From contig LXFE01000243.1 of the NCBI GenBank assembly GCA_001929475.1, positions 1 to 64,000 on the forward strand: 64,000 bases of DNA, written 5' to 3'. This stretch comes from Neolecta irregularis DAH-3 (lineage: Eukaryota > Ascomycota > Neolectomycetes > Neolectales > Neolectaceae). Made by a program: the position numbers and the translations under genes. Numbering within the stretch: position 1 is the stretch's first letter; every line of letters begins with the position of its first letter. Under the pieces are notes generated by a model that saw only the letters and a list, made by a program, of their open reading frames with translations, was not told where the DNA came from and ran no database searches. Below are positions 23,042-36,093 of this stretch, one piece after another.

Positions 23042-23602
23042 GTTGTCGAAGTAATTATATCGGGCACGTGTGCGGTTGGAGTCATCAAAAGTAAACTGGA
23101 GGCGCCTCCCCTGCCCCCGCACCTTTAAAACTGCCTTTCTACAACCACGCCAAATATCTGACAATGTCCTCTCACGGCGGAAGGAGATTTGTTCTGTATT
23201 TAAACAGACTTTAATTGGAAGATTGATGCCTAGATTTGCAGCTCCCCTCTTGACAGGATGGGTTGTGTATTCAATGACCAAGACGAAGCCCGAAAGAGTG
23301 CCCGTGGATGGGGAGGAGATTGCATTAAGAGGAGTAATTTACTCCATAAATAGACGGTGAGCTGATATCATTAGGTCGACAGAAGTGGAGGAGGCGTCTA
23401 GCTGAGACTGACGCGAAGGAAATTAAACCAAAGCGACCCTTAGATCGAATCCATACGAATAACCCATCCTATTGTTACAAACAAAAAGTTGCCTTTGACC
23501 TAAAGGCACACTTTACATCGAAACGAAAATTCATAAAATCTTTTTAAACAGCGACATCTCTACATCTACAGTTTTTCTAAAAGGAAAAAGAGGTGTAGTG
23601 AT
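23042..23602. other. Intergenic region tyw1/URA2
   Basis: 561 bp between the TYW1 start and the URA2 stop. A 44-codon + frame at 23226-23360 is present but unsupported. It should hold the TYW1 promoter. Confidence 0.4.
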
Positions 23603-26600
23603 TTATACCATGGGTCCCATGACCAATGCAAGCAGCGCCATGCGGATATAAAGCCCGTATTTTGCCTGTACAATTTGTCAGCAGTGTGAATAATAGGACA
23701 CATACCTGTCGAAAATACGCAGCCCGTTGATCAAAATCAACCTCCTCCGCAATCTCATTGATCCGAGGGAGAGGGTGCATCACAATCATATGATCCTTCG
23801 CACTCTTCAAAACATTGTTATCAACAATGAATGAATTTTTCAGTTGTTCATACTCAGCCCTATCTGAGAACCGTTCACCTTGAACTCGAGTACAGTAGAG
23901 AACATCAGTTTGAGCAATCACCGAATCATCCATTGTGACATATTGACTGACTTTGATATTAGATGGAACACTGTTGAGAAGCTCAGCTGGAAGAGAAAGC
24001 TGAGGTGGTGAAATGAGATTTATGGAAACCTGATAGAATCCGAGAAGTTTTACCAATGAGTGGACCGTCCGACCATATTTCAGATCGCCAACAAACGTGA
24101 TAGTAAGGGCGTTAACGCTGCCCAATTCTTCCCTGATGGTAAACAAATCTAGGAAAGCCTGGAAGGTTAGTGTCTATAGTTTTAATCTACATGCTTGAGT
24201 TGGATGCTCCAAGCTTCCATTTCCGCCATTGATAACAGGGACCAATGAGGCTTTGGCAGCTTCAGCTGCCGAGTCTTCGCTTGGGTGTCTCAATACTATT
24301 GCATCCCCATAACATCCCAAAGTTCTTATTGTATCTCGGAGCGTTTCTCCTTTGCTGACAGAACTTGATTCTGCAGAGATGGCGACAACCCGCCCGCCAA
24401 GCCTTTGCATCGCAGCGTCAAACGAAGAACTTGTCCGCGTAGATGGTTCGTAGAATATAGTACAGAGAACTCTGCCTTTCAGGATATCCAAAACACCTTC
24501 TCGTTCGACGGCTAATCGCAGTTCACTCGCAATTGTAAAGAGAAGATGGAGATCTTGCCTTTGAAATTGCGTGACTGAAAGAATGTGCTGATTTCTGAAC
24601 TGCGTTTCTGTGATTCTTCTCGCTAATGTAGATGGCTCTTTGTTGCTTCGGATGGGTGTGAAGGCGGGCTTCAGTTCAGGATGGTGATTTATTGGACTGG
24701 TGGGGAATCTCGATCCAGTCGTAGCAGTCCCTGGACGACTCAATACCAGCACAGTTGAGGAGTGATTAGCTCCATTATCACCTGAAGACCAAGACTGCCC
24801 ATTGAGGTAAACGGTTTTACTAGCGAAGGTCATCCGGCTGACAGTCCCACAAAGGATCTGTCCATTGAAGGGTGACCATGTTGAGCTCTGTACTAGAGTC
24901 CTTCGATCAACTTCGATTTCAACGAATGTTTTAATCTGTTCATGAAGACGGAAAATTTGTTTTGGATTCGTATAGAACCGCAAGACAATATCGTCGATGG
25001 TCAGTTTCTTTTCTGAAACCGCTGTAAAAAGAAGCGGTAAAACATCTGAAATTCCAACATCCGCAGCGACATTTTTTCCACTCTGGTAACCGACGAGATA
25101 AGGGAGACTGCCGATGCTGAAACAATCAATATCTTTCAAATGCTTCCAAAGACTATCCTGATCTGCTTTCGTGGGCAAGCATATGGCTTTAGGGTATTCT
25201 TCTTGGCTTAAGAACAAAGAGTAAACAGCGATATCGCAAGTAACTTTTAAACCTTTTTCTTTTGAGAGAGAAATGAGATTTATGTCATCTCTCGTGGAGA
25301 CATTAGTAACGTGGATTGGTCGATTATGGAGACTTGCGAGCAACAAAATCGATGCCAGGTCTGTCGTCTTCGCGTCCGTAACGATAGGTTTTATGGAAGG
25401 CCATTCATTGAAATGAGAAGCAACGGCAGCAATTTTATTGATATTCCCAAAGTTTTTGAACGGGATGAACAGCGAGCTAACATCTGAGGTGATTTCGTGG
25501 AGCTTCTTTGCGTTGTCTGGAGTAGCTGCAATTGAAAGATTAAAATCGCAGTGAGCTCTCTCACGACTGTTGGCCAGAGAAGTTTCCATTCCGAGGTTAT
25601 CGGTAACTGGATCGTTTAGCCCGACTGGCATTACTCGAATCATGCTGAAACCAGATTCAATAGATTTCTTCGTAACTTGCTCGAAGCTTGGATCGTTTGG
25701 CTTCCCGATTCCGGGGACAAAAGCTGCAATATTGATAAACCCTGGCAATGTTATCGCTCGATAACTGGATTTCATATCTCGTTCTGAGACTTCTAGCTCC
25801 ATATTTCTAGAAAGCGCCTCAATCAACAACTTGGCGCATTTCACATCTGTGACTAGAGGAATTGAATAATCCACAGCGAGTCGTCGGCTTCGATAACCAG
25901 AACTCATATAACTAGCTGGTCTTCGGAACCGATTGTTGGATGGCAAGTTAATGTACAACTCGATCAAATTTTTCGCGAGTGCTTGTGTCAAAGAATACTC
26001 AGACTTCTGGCCGCTTTCTCCATCTGGAAGGGCTTCGAGATAGGAAACTGGGATTCCATGTTCTTGAATAAAGTCAGTGGTCCCGGCTGTGGCAAACAGG
26101 CTGAATCCAAGGGCATGTAGTTTCTTAACAGCAGGGAGCAGCTCCATTTTCTCTTTGAAACTCCCAATCGATAGAAGAATATTTTTTTTCGGAAGTCGAA
26201 GACCAGTCGAGATAAGGGCTTTCAGATATGCCTCGTATTTGTCATGTCCAAAACAAGCAACTTCTCCAGTCGAAGCCATTTCCACTCCGAGGACTGGATC
26301 GGCACCAGATAAACGGCTGAAACTGAACTGAGGGACTTTGACAGCGACATAATCCTGAGGAATGTTGAGACTCGGGTAAGCCTCGACGGGTGCACCGATG
26401 ATAGCCAATGTGGCCATTTCAATCAAATCAATACCAATAACTTTCGATACGAAAGGGAAAGAACGAGCTGCTCGGACATTACATTCAATCACTTTAATCT
26501 CATTATCCTTGGCGATAAACTGAATGTTAAAGGGTCCAGTAACGTTGAGGGCATTAGCAATCTTTGAAGCAGCGTCTTCGATTCTCGAAACCGTCTCGGG

Positions 26601-29600
26601 AGCCAAGTCTTGAGGAGGAAGGATCAATGTTGCGTCACCAGAATGGACGCCTGCATTTTCCACATGTTCTGAAATGACGTGCATTAACATTCGTCCATCT
26701 TTAGCCACGGCGTCCAGCTCGATCTCCTTGGCTCCTTCGATATATTTGGTAATAACTACCGGATGGTCTCGCGACACCTCGACAGCTTGTTTAAGGTAGT
26801 TTGCGAGGTCATCCCGAGAGTAGACTGTATTCATAGCAGCTCCAGAGAGAACATAAGAAGGTCTAACAAGAACGGGATAACTAACCTTTTCGCAAAATTC
26901 AGCGGCTTCTTCGGTATTATTAAGCTCTTTCCAACTTGGTTGGTCAACATTAATTTGATCCAGCATTCGCGAGAATTTATATCGATTTTCAGCATTATCA
27001 ATCATCTCAGGGCTCGTTCCAAAAATCTTGACATTCTGCCGATGGAGTGACAGTGCGAGATTGTTGCTTGTCTGCCCACCCATGGAAACAACAACTCCAG
27101 CTGATGATTCAAATTCATAAATATCCAAAACGCGTTCGAGGTCGATGTTTTCGAAATAAAGTCTGTCGACCTCGTCATAATCTGTACTCACGGTTTCTGG
27201 ATTATAATTTATCATAACAGTCTTGATCCCACGTTCCCTCAATGTTCGCACTGCTCGAACAGCACACCAGTCGAATTCCACACTAGATCCAATGCGATAG
27301 ACACCGGAGCCTAAAACTATCACTCCTCGATCTTCGAAATCTATATCATTCTTAGCAGCATTGTATGTAATAAATAGATAATTTGTATATGCAGGGAACT
27401 CTGCCGCGACAGTATCAATCTGTTTAACGAAAGGGGTTATGCCGTTCTCAACTCGAAGCCGACGCACAGCGAGTTCATTGGACTTCATAAATTTAGCTAA
27501 TTGTCGATCCGAGAATCCCATTTGTTTGGCTTGGCGGATTAATGGGAGAGGAATTGACGAAGCTGAATATGCACTAATATTATTTTCAAGCAGTATAAGT
27601 CCCATGAGTCGATTGAGGAACCATTTATCAATTTTTGTCAATTCCCAGATCTGATCGACAGAGTATCCAGAATGCATAGCATTCGCAATCGCAAAAAGAC
27701 GCTGATCAGACGGAAATTGAAGCTCCTGGTCGATTGACATGAGCGCATCCGTCTATTGGTAAACAACATGAACAAGTATAAAGTTTACCTCATTAAATCC
27801 GAGATTGTTATTGTCGATAGCTCGAATAGCCTTCTGAATAGCTTCCTCAAAAGTGCGCCCAATGCTCATAGCTTCACCAACGCTCTTCATTGAACTATTC
27901 AAAAGGGTGCTGACCCTTGTAAATTTTTTCAAGTCCCATCTAGGAATTTTAACCACCACATAATCCAGACTCGGTTCAAAACAAGCAGTGGTCACCTTTG
28001 TCACGGTATTTGCGATTTCATTCAGTGGAATGCCCAGTCCAAGTTTTGCGGCGATAAAAGCTAGCGGATAACCAGTTGCTTTGGAAGCAAGTGCGGAGGA
28101 CCGAGATAATCGAGCATTGACTTCGATAATACAATATCTTTTACTGAAGGGATTAAGTGCATACTGAATATTGCACTCTCCAACGACACCAAGATGTCGA
28201 ATTACATTCACAGCGGTCGTTCGTAACATATTGTAATCTTCATCAGATAACGTTTGGGAAGGGGCAACGACTATAGAATCTCCAGTATGAATACCGAGAG
28301 GGTCAAAATTCTAAAGGTGAGTGATTTGACTTTGAAACTAGATGAAAACCTCCATATTGCAGACCGTGATACAATTATCTCGACAATCTCTGACAACTTC
28401 ATATTCAATTTCCTTCCAGCCCTTCATACTTCGCTCGATCAAAACTTGAGGACTTGAAGAAAATGCTTTATTACATAACGCAATAAGCTGCTTTTCATTA
28501 TCTGCAAATCCGGAGCCAAGTCCGCCAAGTGCATATGCAGCTCTCACAATAACAGGAAAGCCGATATTTTTCACGACTCGAAGGGCTTCTTCAATGCAAT
28601 TTGCACTAGCACTCTTTGCACATTTTTCGCCTATTTCGGCCATACTTTGAGCAAATAGTTCCCGATCTTCAGTGGTGATAATTGTGTCGATTGGAGTTCC
28701 TAGAACTTTGACCCCAAGGTCTTCAAATTCATCTTTTAATTGGATACCAACATTAAGAGCTGTTTGGCCCCCAAAGGTTACGTAGATAGAGTCAGGATGT
28801 TCGTATCTAATCACTTTTCGAACGAATTCAGGATTAACTGGAAGGAAATATACCTTATCAGCGAGACCATGGGAAGTCTGAATTGTCGCAATGTTGGGGT
28901 TAATAAGAATGGTATAGATTCCTTCTTCTTTGAGTGCTTTTATCGCCTGCACATTAAGTGGTATTCAAACGTGGAGAATGTACTTGACTTCCAGAATAAT
29001 CAAATTCTCCTGCTTGTCCAATGCTTAGGCCACCGCTTCCGAGGATGAGAACCTTCTTCACTTGAACTCGAGGGTTCTTCTTCTCGTTCTCTTCCTTCGA
29101 CCCTCCGGGAAATCGAACCAATTCCAGTTTTTTGGATTCAGCACTCCGTCGAACACTGTCAATGAAGACATCAAAGAGAAACTCAGTATCATGGGGACCT
29201 GGAGTAGCTTCTGGATGAAACTGAACGGAGAAGTATGGAAGAGAAGAGTGATATAGACCTTCGTTAGATCTATCGTTGGCATTGACGAAGAGTTCTCGCC
29301 ATGGCTCTTTAAGAGATTTGGCCTCAACCGCATACCCGTGATTCTGTGAAGTAATATAACATCGCCCAGATAGCAGTGACGTGCACGGAAGATTTTGACC
29401 TCGGTTACCGTACTTCATTTTTGAGGTAGTGGCTCCAGCTGCTCGAGCCAGGAGTTGATGGCCCAGACAGATACTATCGTATTACACAGGAACCTTTGAT
29501 AATGTGTACCCGAAAATTGGAGTTTTCTCGAGTTTTATGGCTTCATTAAGATGTTCAATAGTTTCAGACATTTGAGATGGATCACCGGGACCATTACTTC

Positions 29601-30656
29601 CGGTCAATTTGACATAACATATGTAAGAATACCTAATAAAAAGGCCATCATAGTTTTCTTCCATCAGAAAATCATGATCCCAGGGAACGACTTTCAATTC
29701 AACGCCTCGCCTGATGAAACAACGGATCTGATTGAATTTCTACATAACTTAAAGGGAGTTCTTGAGAATAGAGTGTCGTACCATTCCCATATCGATACAA
29801 AGAATCCGGAGTGTCTGGCCATTGGATTTCCTGATTGCGGTCAAAGGGTCTGGTGTGTATATCTGAATAGCTTTCGCGGAAACTACAAATATTAGGAATT
29901 AAACCGATTTGACTTCTCGCCTTCTTTAACCAGGTTAATTTGGTTGGGATCAACCCAATCAATGGTCTCAAAATCCGCCTTCCAGGTCTCTGAAGAATCT
30001 TCGATTTTACACGGTGCTCTTTTAAGACTGGTCTCTTTCGATTTGCGTAGCAAAACTCGTCCGCCCATACATCCTTCAGTCCTGATCGTTTTAGTGAGCG
30101 CTCGCGTATCGACCCCATGTATCGCTGGAACCCCCTGGCTTTTAAGCCAACTTCCAAGGGAACTAGATGCGAGGTAGTGAGAATAATCAGGTGAATAGGT
30201 TCCAACTATGAGAGCAGCGATGTGAATGGTATTACTTTCGAAGTACTTGGGAATAGACTTGACAAGCTCGTCCATTTGTTCCCGAGGCGGCACACCGTAA
30301 TTGCCCACAAGAGGGAAAGTAAGAACAAGGATCTGGCCGCGATATGAGGGATCCGTTAAGGATTCAGGATAACCAACCATGCCTACAACGTCAGTTACAG
30401 CCACTCTTTCTGTATGTAAACCCGTTTGGAACACCAGCTCACCGGCTGCGCTATTCTCCGCGCCAAAGGAATATCCTTTATAGAAGGAACCATCCTGCAA
30501 TTCGAGAATGATGTCGCTTTCCCAGTCGCTGACGCTCTGAGACATTCTTCCCGAGGAAGAGACAGGTGATGATGGCGACATAGGCACAAGATATGATGCG
30601 CGTGGCCCCAATGGCGATCCGGGTCTTGGCTGATCCAGTTGGGCTGGATGAGCCAT
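23603..30656 (-). CDS. URA2: Multifunctional carbamoyl-phosphate synthase / aspartate transcarbamylase
   Basis: First two steps of pyrimidine synthesis: glutamine to carbamoyl phosphate to carbamoyl aspartate; UTP-inhibited in known fungi. Ten exons give 2237 aa. GATase at about 40-400 with nucleophile motif GICLGHQLL; CPSase halves about 480-1490 ([34 protein letters not shown]); DHOase-like linker about 1510-1850; ATCase about 1890-2237 ([32 protein letters not shown]). The linker lacks the metal-binding HxH motif (the position reads [10 protein letters not shown]), so dihydroorotase is dead as in yeast Ura2. Introns: 29883-29920, 29740-29781, 29597-29632, 29474-29509, 28947-28983, 28311-28349, 27753-27788, 24159-24194, 23666-23705. 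Those at 29883 and 24159 require GC donors; the latter falls inside the invariant HPTQA motif, so it is certain. Confidence 0.97.
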
Positions 30657-31596
30657 TAGCTCGAAAAATATTTTTTGAGGCGGAGGATGGAAATTTTGGC
30701 GTTATAGGTCCGTGCGGAAAAGGCTCATGTTCTGTCTGACCCACCTGTAGTATCTTCCCACCTGTGGAATCGTCCAACTTTCCCACCAAATCTGTGACCG
30801 TCCTCCAACAACCTCACCACTACCTCACTACCACCAGCTGCTAGCCATCTACACAATGCAAGTAACCTTGAATTCCAAAGCTAGTCAATAGTAATACACA
30901 AATCTCCTTCCACAATACACCTACTACCTTGCCAGTCTCCTGCTACCTTGCCAGTCTTATATGCTTCCTCTCCACCCCTGCTTTATCATCTCGATCCTCT
31001 GGGAGTCTCTGCCTCTGCTTCCATGCACTGTTTTGATCTTGTAGACAGGGGATTTGGAATAGTTGGCTGTTGAAAAGAAGAGACTTTCTTCTGTACTAGC
31101 TTCTGCTTGGGCTCACCAAACTGAGCTTTGACATTTCTGCTTTTGTTGTAAGCTCCTTTCCCTTTCCTTTGTCTTTTCCCCTTACTGTTATCTTGTCACC
31201 TTTACCGACAAAGTCAATAGTTTGTACCATAGCCACCTGTGTTCCCCCAAGAATAGAAGACATGTTACCACAGTCTTGCTCTTCTGAAAGACAGTACTGT
31301 GTGCACTCAACATTATTCCAATAACAAGTACACTTTGTGATACATTTCTTTAAACAGTTGCAGGAAATTTGTCTATTCAGAGATGCACAGATATTTCATA
31401 CTAGTGTTGAAATTCGTGATGATATCGAAACCGTTGAAACCGGTGAAATTTGCATATGTGGAGAGTCCTTTACGAACAGCACAAAAAGGCAGTGGTAGAA
31501 TCTGCAAGTCATTCCTTAGAATTTCTCATTGTTCACTCATCGTCTTTGGAAATAATTTCAATAATAAATGCCTATTGGTGCTATGCGCGCAGATAC
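30657..31596. other. URA2 upstream region
   Basis: 940 bp between the URA2 start and the ULA1 stop. Around 30920-30960 a CCTTGCCAGTCT-type segment is duplicated. The right half includes a Cys-rich remnant listed separately. The URA2 promoter must be in the left part. Confidence 0.4.
31107..31384 (-). pseudogene. Cys-rich CXC-like fragment, possibly from a mobile element
   Basis: A minus-strand open frame without a start has clustered cysteines (SCNCLKKCITKCTCYWNNVE, then CTQYC and DCGN). This resembles CXC-type zinc clusters found in some eukaryotic transposon-associated proteins and in tesmin-like proteins. It runs into a low-complexity KGKGK region and a stop. No flanking exon could be attached. 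Family assignment is a guess. Confidence 0.35.
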
Positions 31597-33580
31597 TTAC
31601 ATTTCTAGAACGATAGTCCTGCTTTTAATTGCGTCAAAAATGCAGGTATTGTTGAAAGTGACATATTGTCTCGTAACAACCTTTACATTGTAAAGATGGG
31701 TTGATAGAAGTTCAGATTACCTTGATGACTTCCTGCGCCACGAGACCGCCTAAGAAACTCGATATGTTATGCAACTCAGCGCCTCCTGCCCGGGTACTTA
31801 AAAAAGTCAGTGGGAGGAAGACGAAGATAAGATACGTCTCGGCACAATGCTTTTGGATGAGATCTGTCATCGCAAGGCCACATTGTCCCATAATATCTGC
31901 AGCAATTTCTTGCAGTTCGGTTGTGTCTTGCTCTATCCTTTCAATTAATTTCCCTGGCGCATGACCATTCTTCTCGACAAACAGATCATATGCTCTTAGC
32001 GTGACATATTGCGGAATTAAGTTATCACCATCTTCGAATAGTTCGGCTTTATCTCAGCTTGTTTACCGAGGATGTAATACCGATCCTTTTGGTATTGGGG
32101 GTAGTATACTCTTGCTCCAAGCTTCGATATTGAATGACCTTCAGATACGCCGCGTGTTTACAGAAAACCTCAATTTCCTGGTCTTCGATCCGATCAATTG
32201 ACTCTTTGAGCACCGTGAGATGCTTATGGATATACGATTTCACTTGACTTATGTCGCATTGTGCTTTTTGGTGGTAACTTTTGACATCAGCGTTCGTATA
32301 TCATGTCAATATGGAGATGTTACATATTCTGCAAAAGGACATATCGAGAGGAATCAGCCTTCATATCCGGCAGCACTCCACTCAAGGGTAAGAATCCCGT
32401 AGCGGCAACGAAATCTGCTAAGGAGCGAACAAGGATCCAAAAGTTAGAGGACTATTTGTCAGCAAGGGATAATAACTTCCTGCACATTCGGCGTTAGGTT
32501 TTGCGCCTGTGGATCATTCAGCAGAACCTTTACATGCTTAGGTATCTGATGTTTTTCAGTGACAAAAACTGAGCGGAGAAACCTCAGTTTTAACACAAGC
32601 TTTTCGAGCTTGATTGATAGCTTCATCGAAGTTTTCCTCATCAGGAGTTAGCTTTTTCGAATTGATGAATTCTTTGAATTCTTGCTTCTCTGCAGAAGTT
32701 GAAGGTGTATTACCATTATTCTTACAGGAATTAGTGTAAGCCGGTAACTACCAACCTCATACCTCGTTCTTCCATTCTTGCACTAATTTGATCAGAAGAG
32801 CGATATACGGAACATGACTATGTTCCTGGCCATTCATTTCTTCGAGCCTTAAAGTATCGGCGAATTGGCGAAGTTCTGGCCATGGTGAGTCAAGCCGGAG
32901 GTCAACAAGACTGTCTGGATGGGTTTCCACCACTAACACATGTTGGTGGAATTGATATATTCCAATGTATGAGTACGTGTGATTTCTGGCACGGCTATAC
33001 GGAGGTATGCCATAAAGCCAACACTTTTTGCAACAAATAACGGGATTCCGGCTACCCATAGCACTTTGGATAAAGGAAGTAAAATTGTAGCGCTGAGATC
33101 GGTGGCAATAACGACGGTGAAGTCCTTAAAGAACTCTGGCTGCTTGGCTATCAGTTCGAGCGGGTCCTAGATAAGGGTGAGGCAATACAAAAAGCAGAAG
33201 AGCTAACCTCAAGAATGGCCTTTCCCTTGACTTCGTCATTTAGTTCGAGAAGGTGCTGGACAATCGTTGATGCTCTAGGCTTGCCAATAGACATAACATC
33301 TACGAAGAAGTTAACTCCTGTATCTTCCTCCAGGACAAATTTGTTATCAATTATAACGAATGACCCAATTCCTAATTAATTCAGCTCCAGAACTCGAAAG
33401 AAATATGGTTTGGAGCATATTGTACCCACCTGGAAGTACCAGATTTTTCAAAGCTTCTGAACCAACAGCAGATCCGTTGATCAGACATATCCTTGATTTC
33501 TCCAATGCCGATTGACCATTCGCAGCCCACAATCGTAGTTGACGATCATATTTCAGCGAATGATTTGCATCCATGACCAT
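31597..33580 (-). CDS. ula1: NEDD8-activating enzyme E1 regulatory subunit (ULA1/NAE1)
   Basis: Partner of Uba3 in NEDD8 activation; binds ATP-dependent adenylation fold but lacks the catalytic cysteine. Ten exons (introns 33372-33429, 33167-33207, 32933-32976, 32721-32762, 32546-32582, 32452-32485, 32278-32323, 32047-32080, 31681-31720) give 535 aa. Recognisable blocks: [15 protein letters not shown] at the start, [66 protein letters not shown], the adenylation-fold end [10 protein letters not shown] and [10 protein letters not shown]. The sixth intron could also start at 32476 (25 bp), but the 34-bp form matches the local size range. Functionally linked to Dcn1, 21 kb away. Confidence 0.95.
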
Positions 33581-34092
33581 TTCAAAATGCTATCTCTCGA
33601 GATTCAATAGATTCACGAATGATTCCAATGGAGTATTGTCGGAATGACGTTGGTGGTCGATTAGAGGCTTCGCTGCCTCATTCGAAATAGCTCAAGCACT
33701 CTCGATTAGAGCAGCAGATAAATGTCTGCTCTATGTGAGCACTTTAACATGGTTGAATACTCTCCATTCTCATGTGAGAACAATTTAATAAACCAAACTT
33801 AGCCTAGAAAAGATAGGGTACTCGCGGGAAAAGCCTTGGTGAATGGAAATCTGAGGACTCAAAACTCGACGATTGCATCAGTGGGAAGTATTCGCGAGTA
33901 CATCCTTAGAAATTTATAATGAGAATATTAAATTTCTAGCCTCTATAGTCTCAATGTTGAAGATCAAAAACTTCTAACATCCTTCGTTAGAACATAGGAT
34001 CTAAAACCAAAATTGAGACAAGTATCTACATGATTCAAAATTTGAAAGACAACGCGAAGTAACCCCTGGGCTATACGACAAGTAAGTAGTTT
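33581..34092. other. Intergenic region upstream of ula1
   Basis: AT-rich, 512 bp; no feature recognised. Confidence 0.4.
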
Positions 34093-35047
34093 CTACAATC
34101 CAAAAAATTGCCCAAGCATGGCCATAGTTCCATCGTTCCTTCTTTGGTGCATCCTCTCAGAGTTCTCCCAATAACTCTGAGGCACTGCACTATCCAGCGG
34201 CATTGTGTTATTCATAGTTTGATGAATGCATGTTTTTCGGACTCTCTTATTGTATCGATGTAAACGCGCATAATTCTCTCGTATGTTTGCCATTACGGCA
34301 TCCATTTCTGCTTCTGTATAGTCACGACCATGTACTGGTGTAACTTGCTTGATTGTACGTTTACAACCGTGTTCGTTAACAACCAGTATGTATTTTTCGC
34401 CGAGTCGAAGACCTCTTGAACTACTACGCGGTCGAGAGGTCTTCGTCAATACCACGCTATTGTCAGACGATCTGGGTGGAGTTTGAGGGTGCTGAATTTT
34501 GGGATGAATGACATTGCATAATGTGGGTGGGCTTGAAGGATGAGCAGGTAGATCAGATTGGATAGTTGAAGCATCAGTTGTCTTGACTAAAGATATCAAT
34601 ATACTTTAGTGACAACTTCGAAGACATACCCTTCAAGATGCTTGTAGGCTGAATAGTCTTAGCTGTAGAAGGGGAGTGTAGATGATGGGGTGGTGAAGAC
34701 ATATTGCTCTTACGATGATGATCATGCTCTAGACACCAACCTAGTTCGGCCGGAGAGTCTCCCTGAGCGTCTTCGAGATCGTCAAAATAAATTTGTTCAG
34801 TGTCGTCGACTGGCCATGAACCCGGGAGTCTGCCCAGACCACCGACTAGGATGCCTCAATGGATCAGTTCAGTCAATGAATAGCTATATGTGCCTTGGTC
34901 GGTCTCCGAGGATGACAACATCTTTCGTTGAAGACTGCGAGCGGAGAAGCTCACTTTGCGAGCATGCGAACAATTCGATGTTGGTTCTTCTTCCATTTTG
35001 TGCGGGGGCTCAAAGTAGGCCCCGGGCATGCTAGCACAAAGAGACAT
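34093..35047 (-). CDS. Unknown protein, 290 aa
   Basis: Exons 34894-35047, 34630-34854 and 34093-34586. Intron 34587-34629 is GT-AG (GTATGT donor); intron 34855-34893 is only in frame with a GC donor (CAAG/GCACAT, 39 bp). The N-terminal half is Ser/His-rich and disordered-looking, with an acidic YFDDLEDAQGDSPAE patch. The C-terminal half has a more structured block (LGEKYILVVNEHGCKRTIKQ, then YTEAEMDAVMANIRENYARL). I do not recognise it. No membrane segment or signal peptide. The ATG at 35047 is the first in frame. Confidence 0.55.
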
Positions 35048-35512
35048 CTTGGGTCGAAGTAGGAGAGTAGAAAACGATGAGTAGAGGGTTAAGAGTAGTG
35101 AGGAGAAGAGATGGAGGATGAGCGAAAAGCGATGATATAAGTTCTGAGTAGTGAGGACCAACAATAACTTCGGCTTGTTGGCCAGAGGAAACAGAATAGC
35201 CAGGAGCGAGGTTTTTTATAGATTTTTCAGAAGCGGGAATGAGGGTCTGTAAATCCACCACATCAATCGAAAAGTTGAGTCGCTGCAGATCATTCTCGAC
35301 AGATTATCACAGGTGACGTTGACCTTTCTGGAGAACAGAATAATGTTGCAACGCAGTCCTGCTTGAAGTGTGTAGACAGCCTTCATTAATAAAGTTCTCA
35401 AGAAATATCAACGTGTATGAATGAGAGAGAACCGCGGTCACAAAATGGAGAGAATCTTCTGTCATTATTCAGGGTGAACTGAATACGATAATCTTTTGAT
35501 ATATTTCACCCC
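35048..35512. other. Intergenic region
   Basis: Upstream of the unknown 290-aa gene. Two chance frames overlap each other; nothing supported. Confidence 0.35.
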
Positions 35513-36036
35513 ATTCCACAAAAAGATCTTCATCGCTTAAGAATCTGATTTGCAATCATTGCATCTGATGATCATTCCGGTATCCCCAGAGACGCAGTCT
35601 AATCGGGGAGAGACGCCTTCATCGGTGTAGTAAGTGATAAAAGTAATCGGGATCCCGAGGTCCTTTAAATTGCCGAGGTGATCGAGATGCATCAGAAACA
35701 TCAGAAGGTCTAGAAAGTCGAATCATCAATTTGGATCTCAAAGAAAACACAAAGACAAAGATTCGAAATTGTTCTTGACTAAAGATTTGACAGTCTAAAG
35801 GCAACGTTAGCGTCACTCCAACATGCAGGATGAAGTAATCTCCATCAAATGTTGAAATTACAGTTGAAAGGATAGTAATTTCCAGATAGTCAAGGGTAGT
35901 GAAGATTTGGACATTGAAGTGATATAAAGATGTTGACAGCCCAAGAGTTACACCTGATACTAACGAGTTGAATCTAGCTGTCACAAAAAAGAGAACAGGA
36001 GCTTAAACCTAATTGTGCCAAGAAACATAAGCTCAT
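35513..36036 (-). CDS. Unknown small multi-exon protein (model tentative)
   Basis: Frame continuity suggests a gene starting MSLCFLAQLARFNSLVS (ATG 36036, 31-bp intron 35978-36008). It continues through LSTSLYHFNVQIFTTLDYLE. Its last exons read SLYLLMFLMHLDHLGNLKDL, then GIPITFITYYTDEG and MIIRCNDCKSDS to a TAA. The middle introns could not be fixed, though a 39-bp intron ending in CTAG near 35705 joins the last two exons. Family unknown. Confidence 0.35.
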
Positions 36037-36093
36037 TAGTTGAGTGCGAATGTTTTCACTGGCTGGATGAATAGCTTCGTGTATGTTAAGGGC

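Noticed and set aside
23226-23360. 44-codon + frame MPRFAAPLLTGWVVYSMTKT.., perhaps a tiny mitochondrial protein
   Set aside because: Cannot be matched to a family and it sits in the TYW1 upstream region; too short to support alone.
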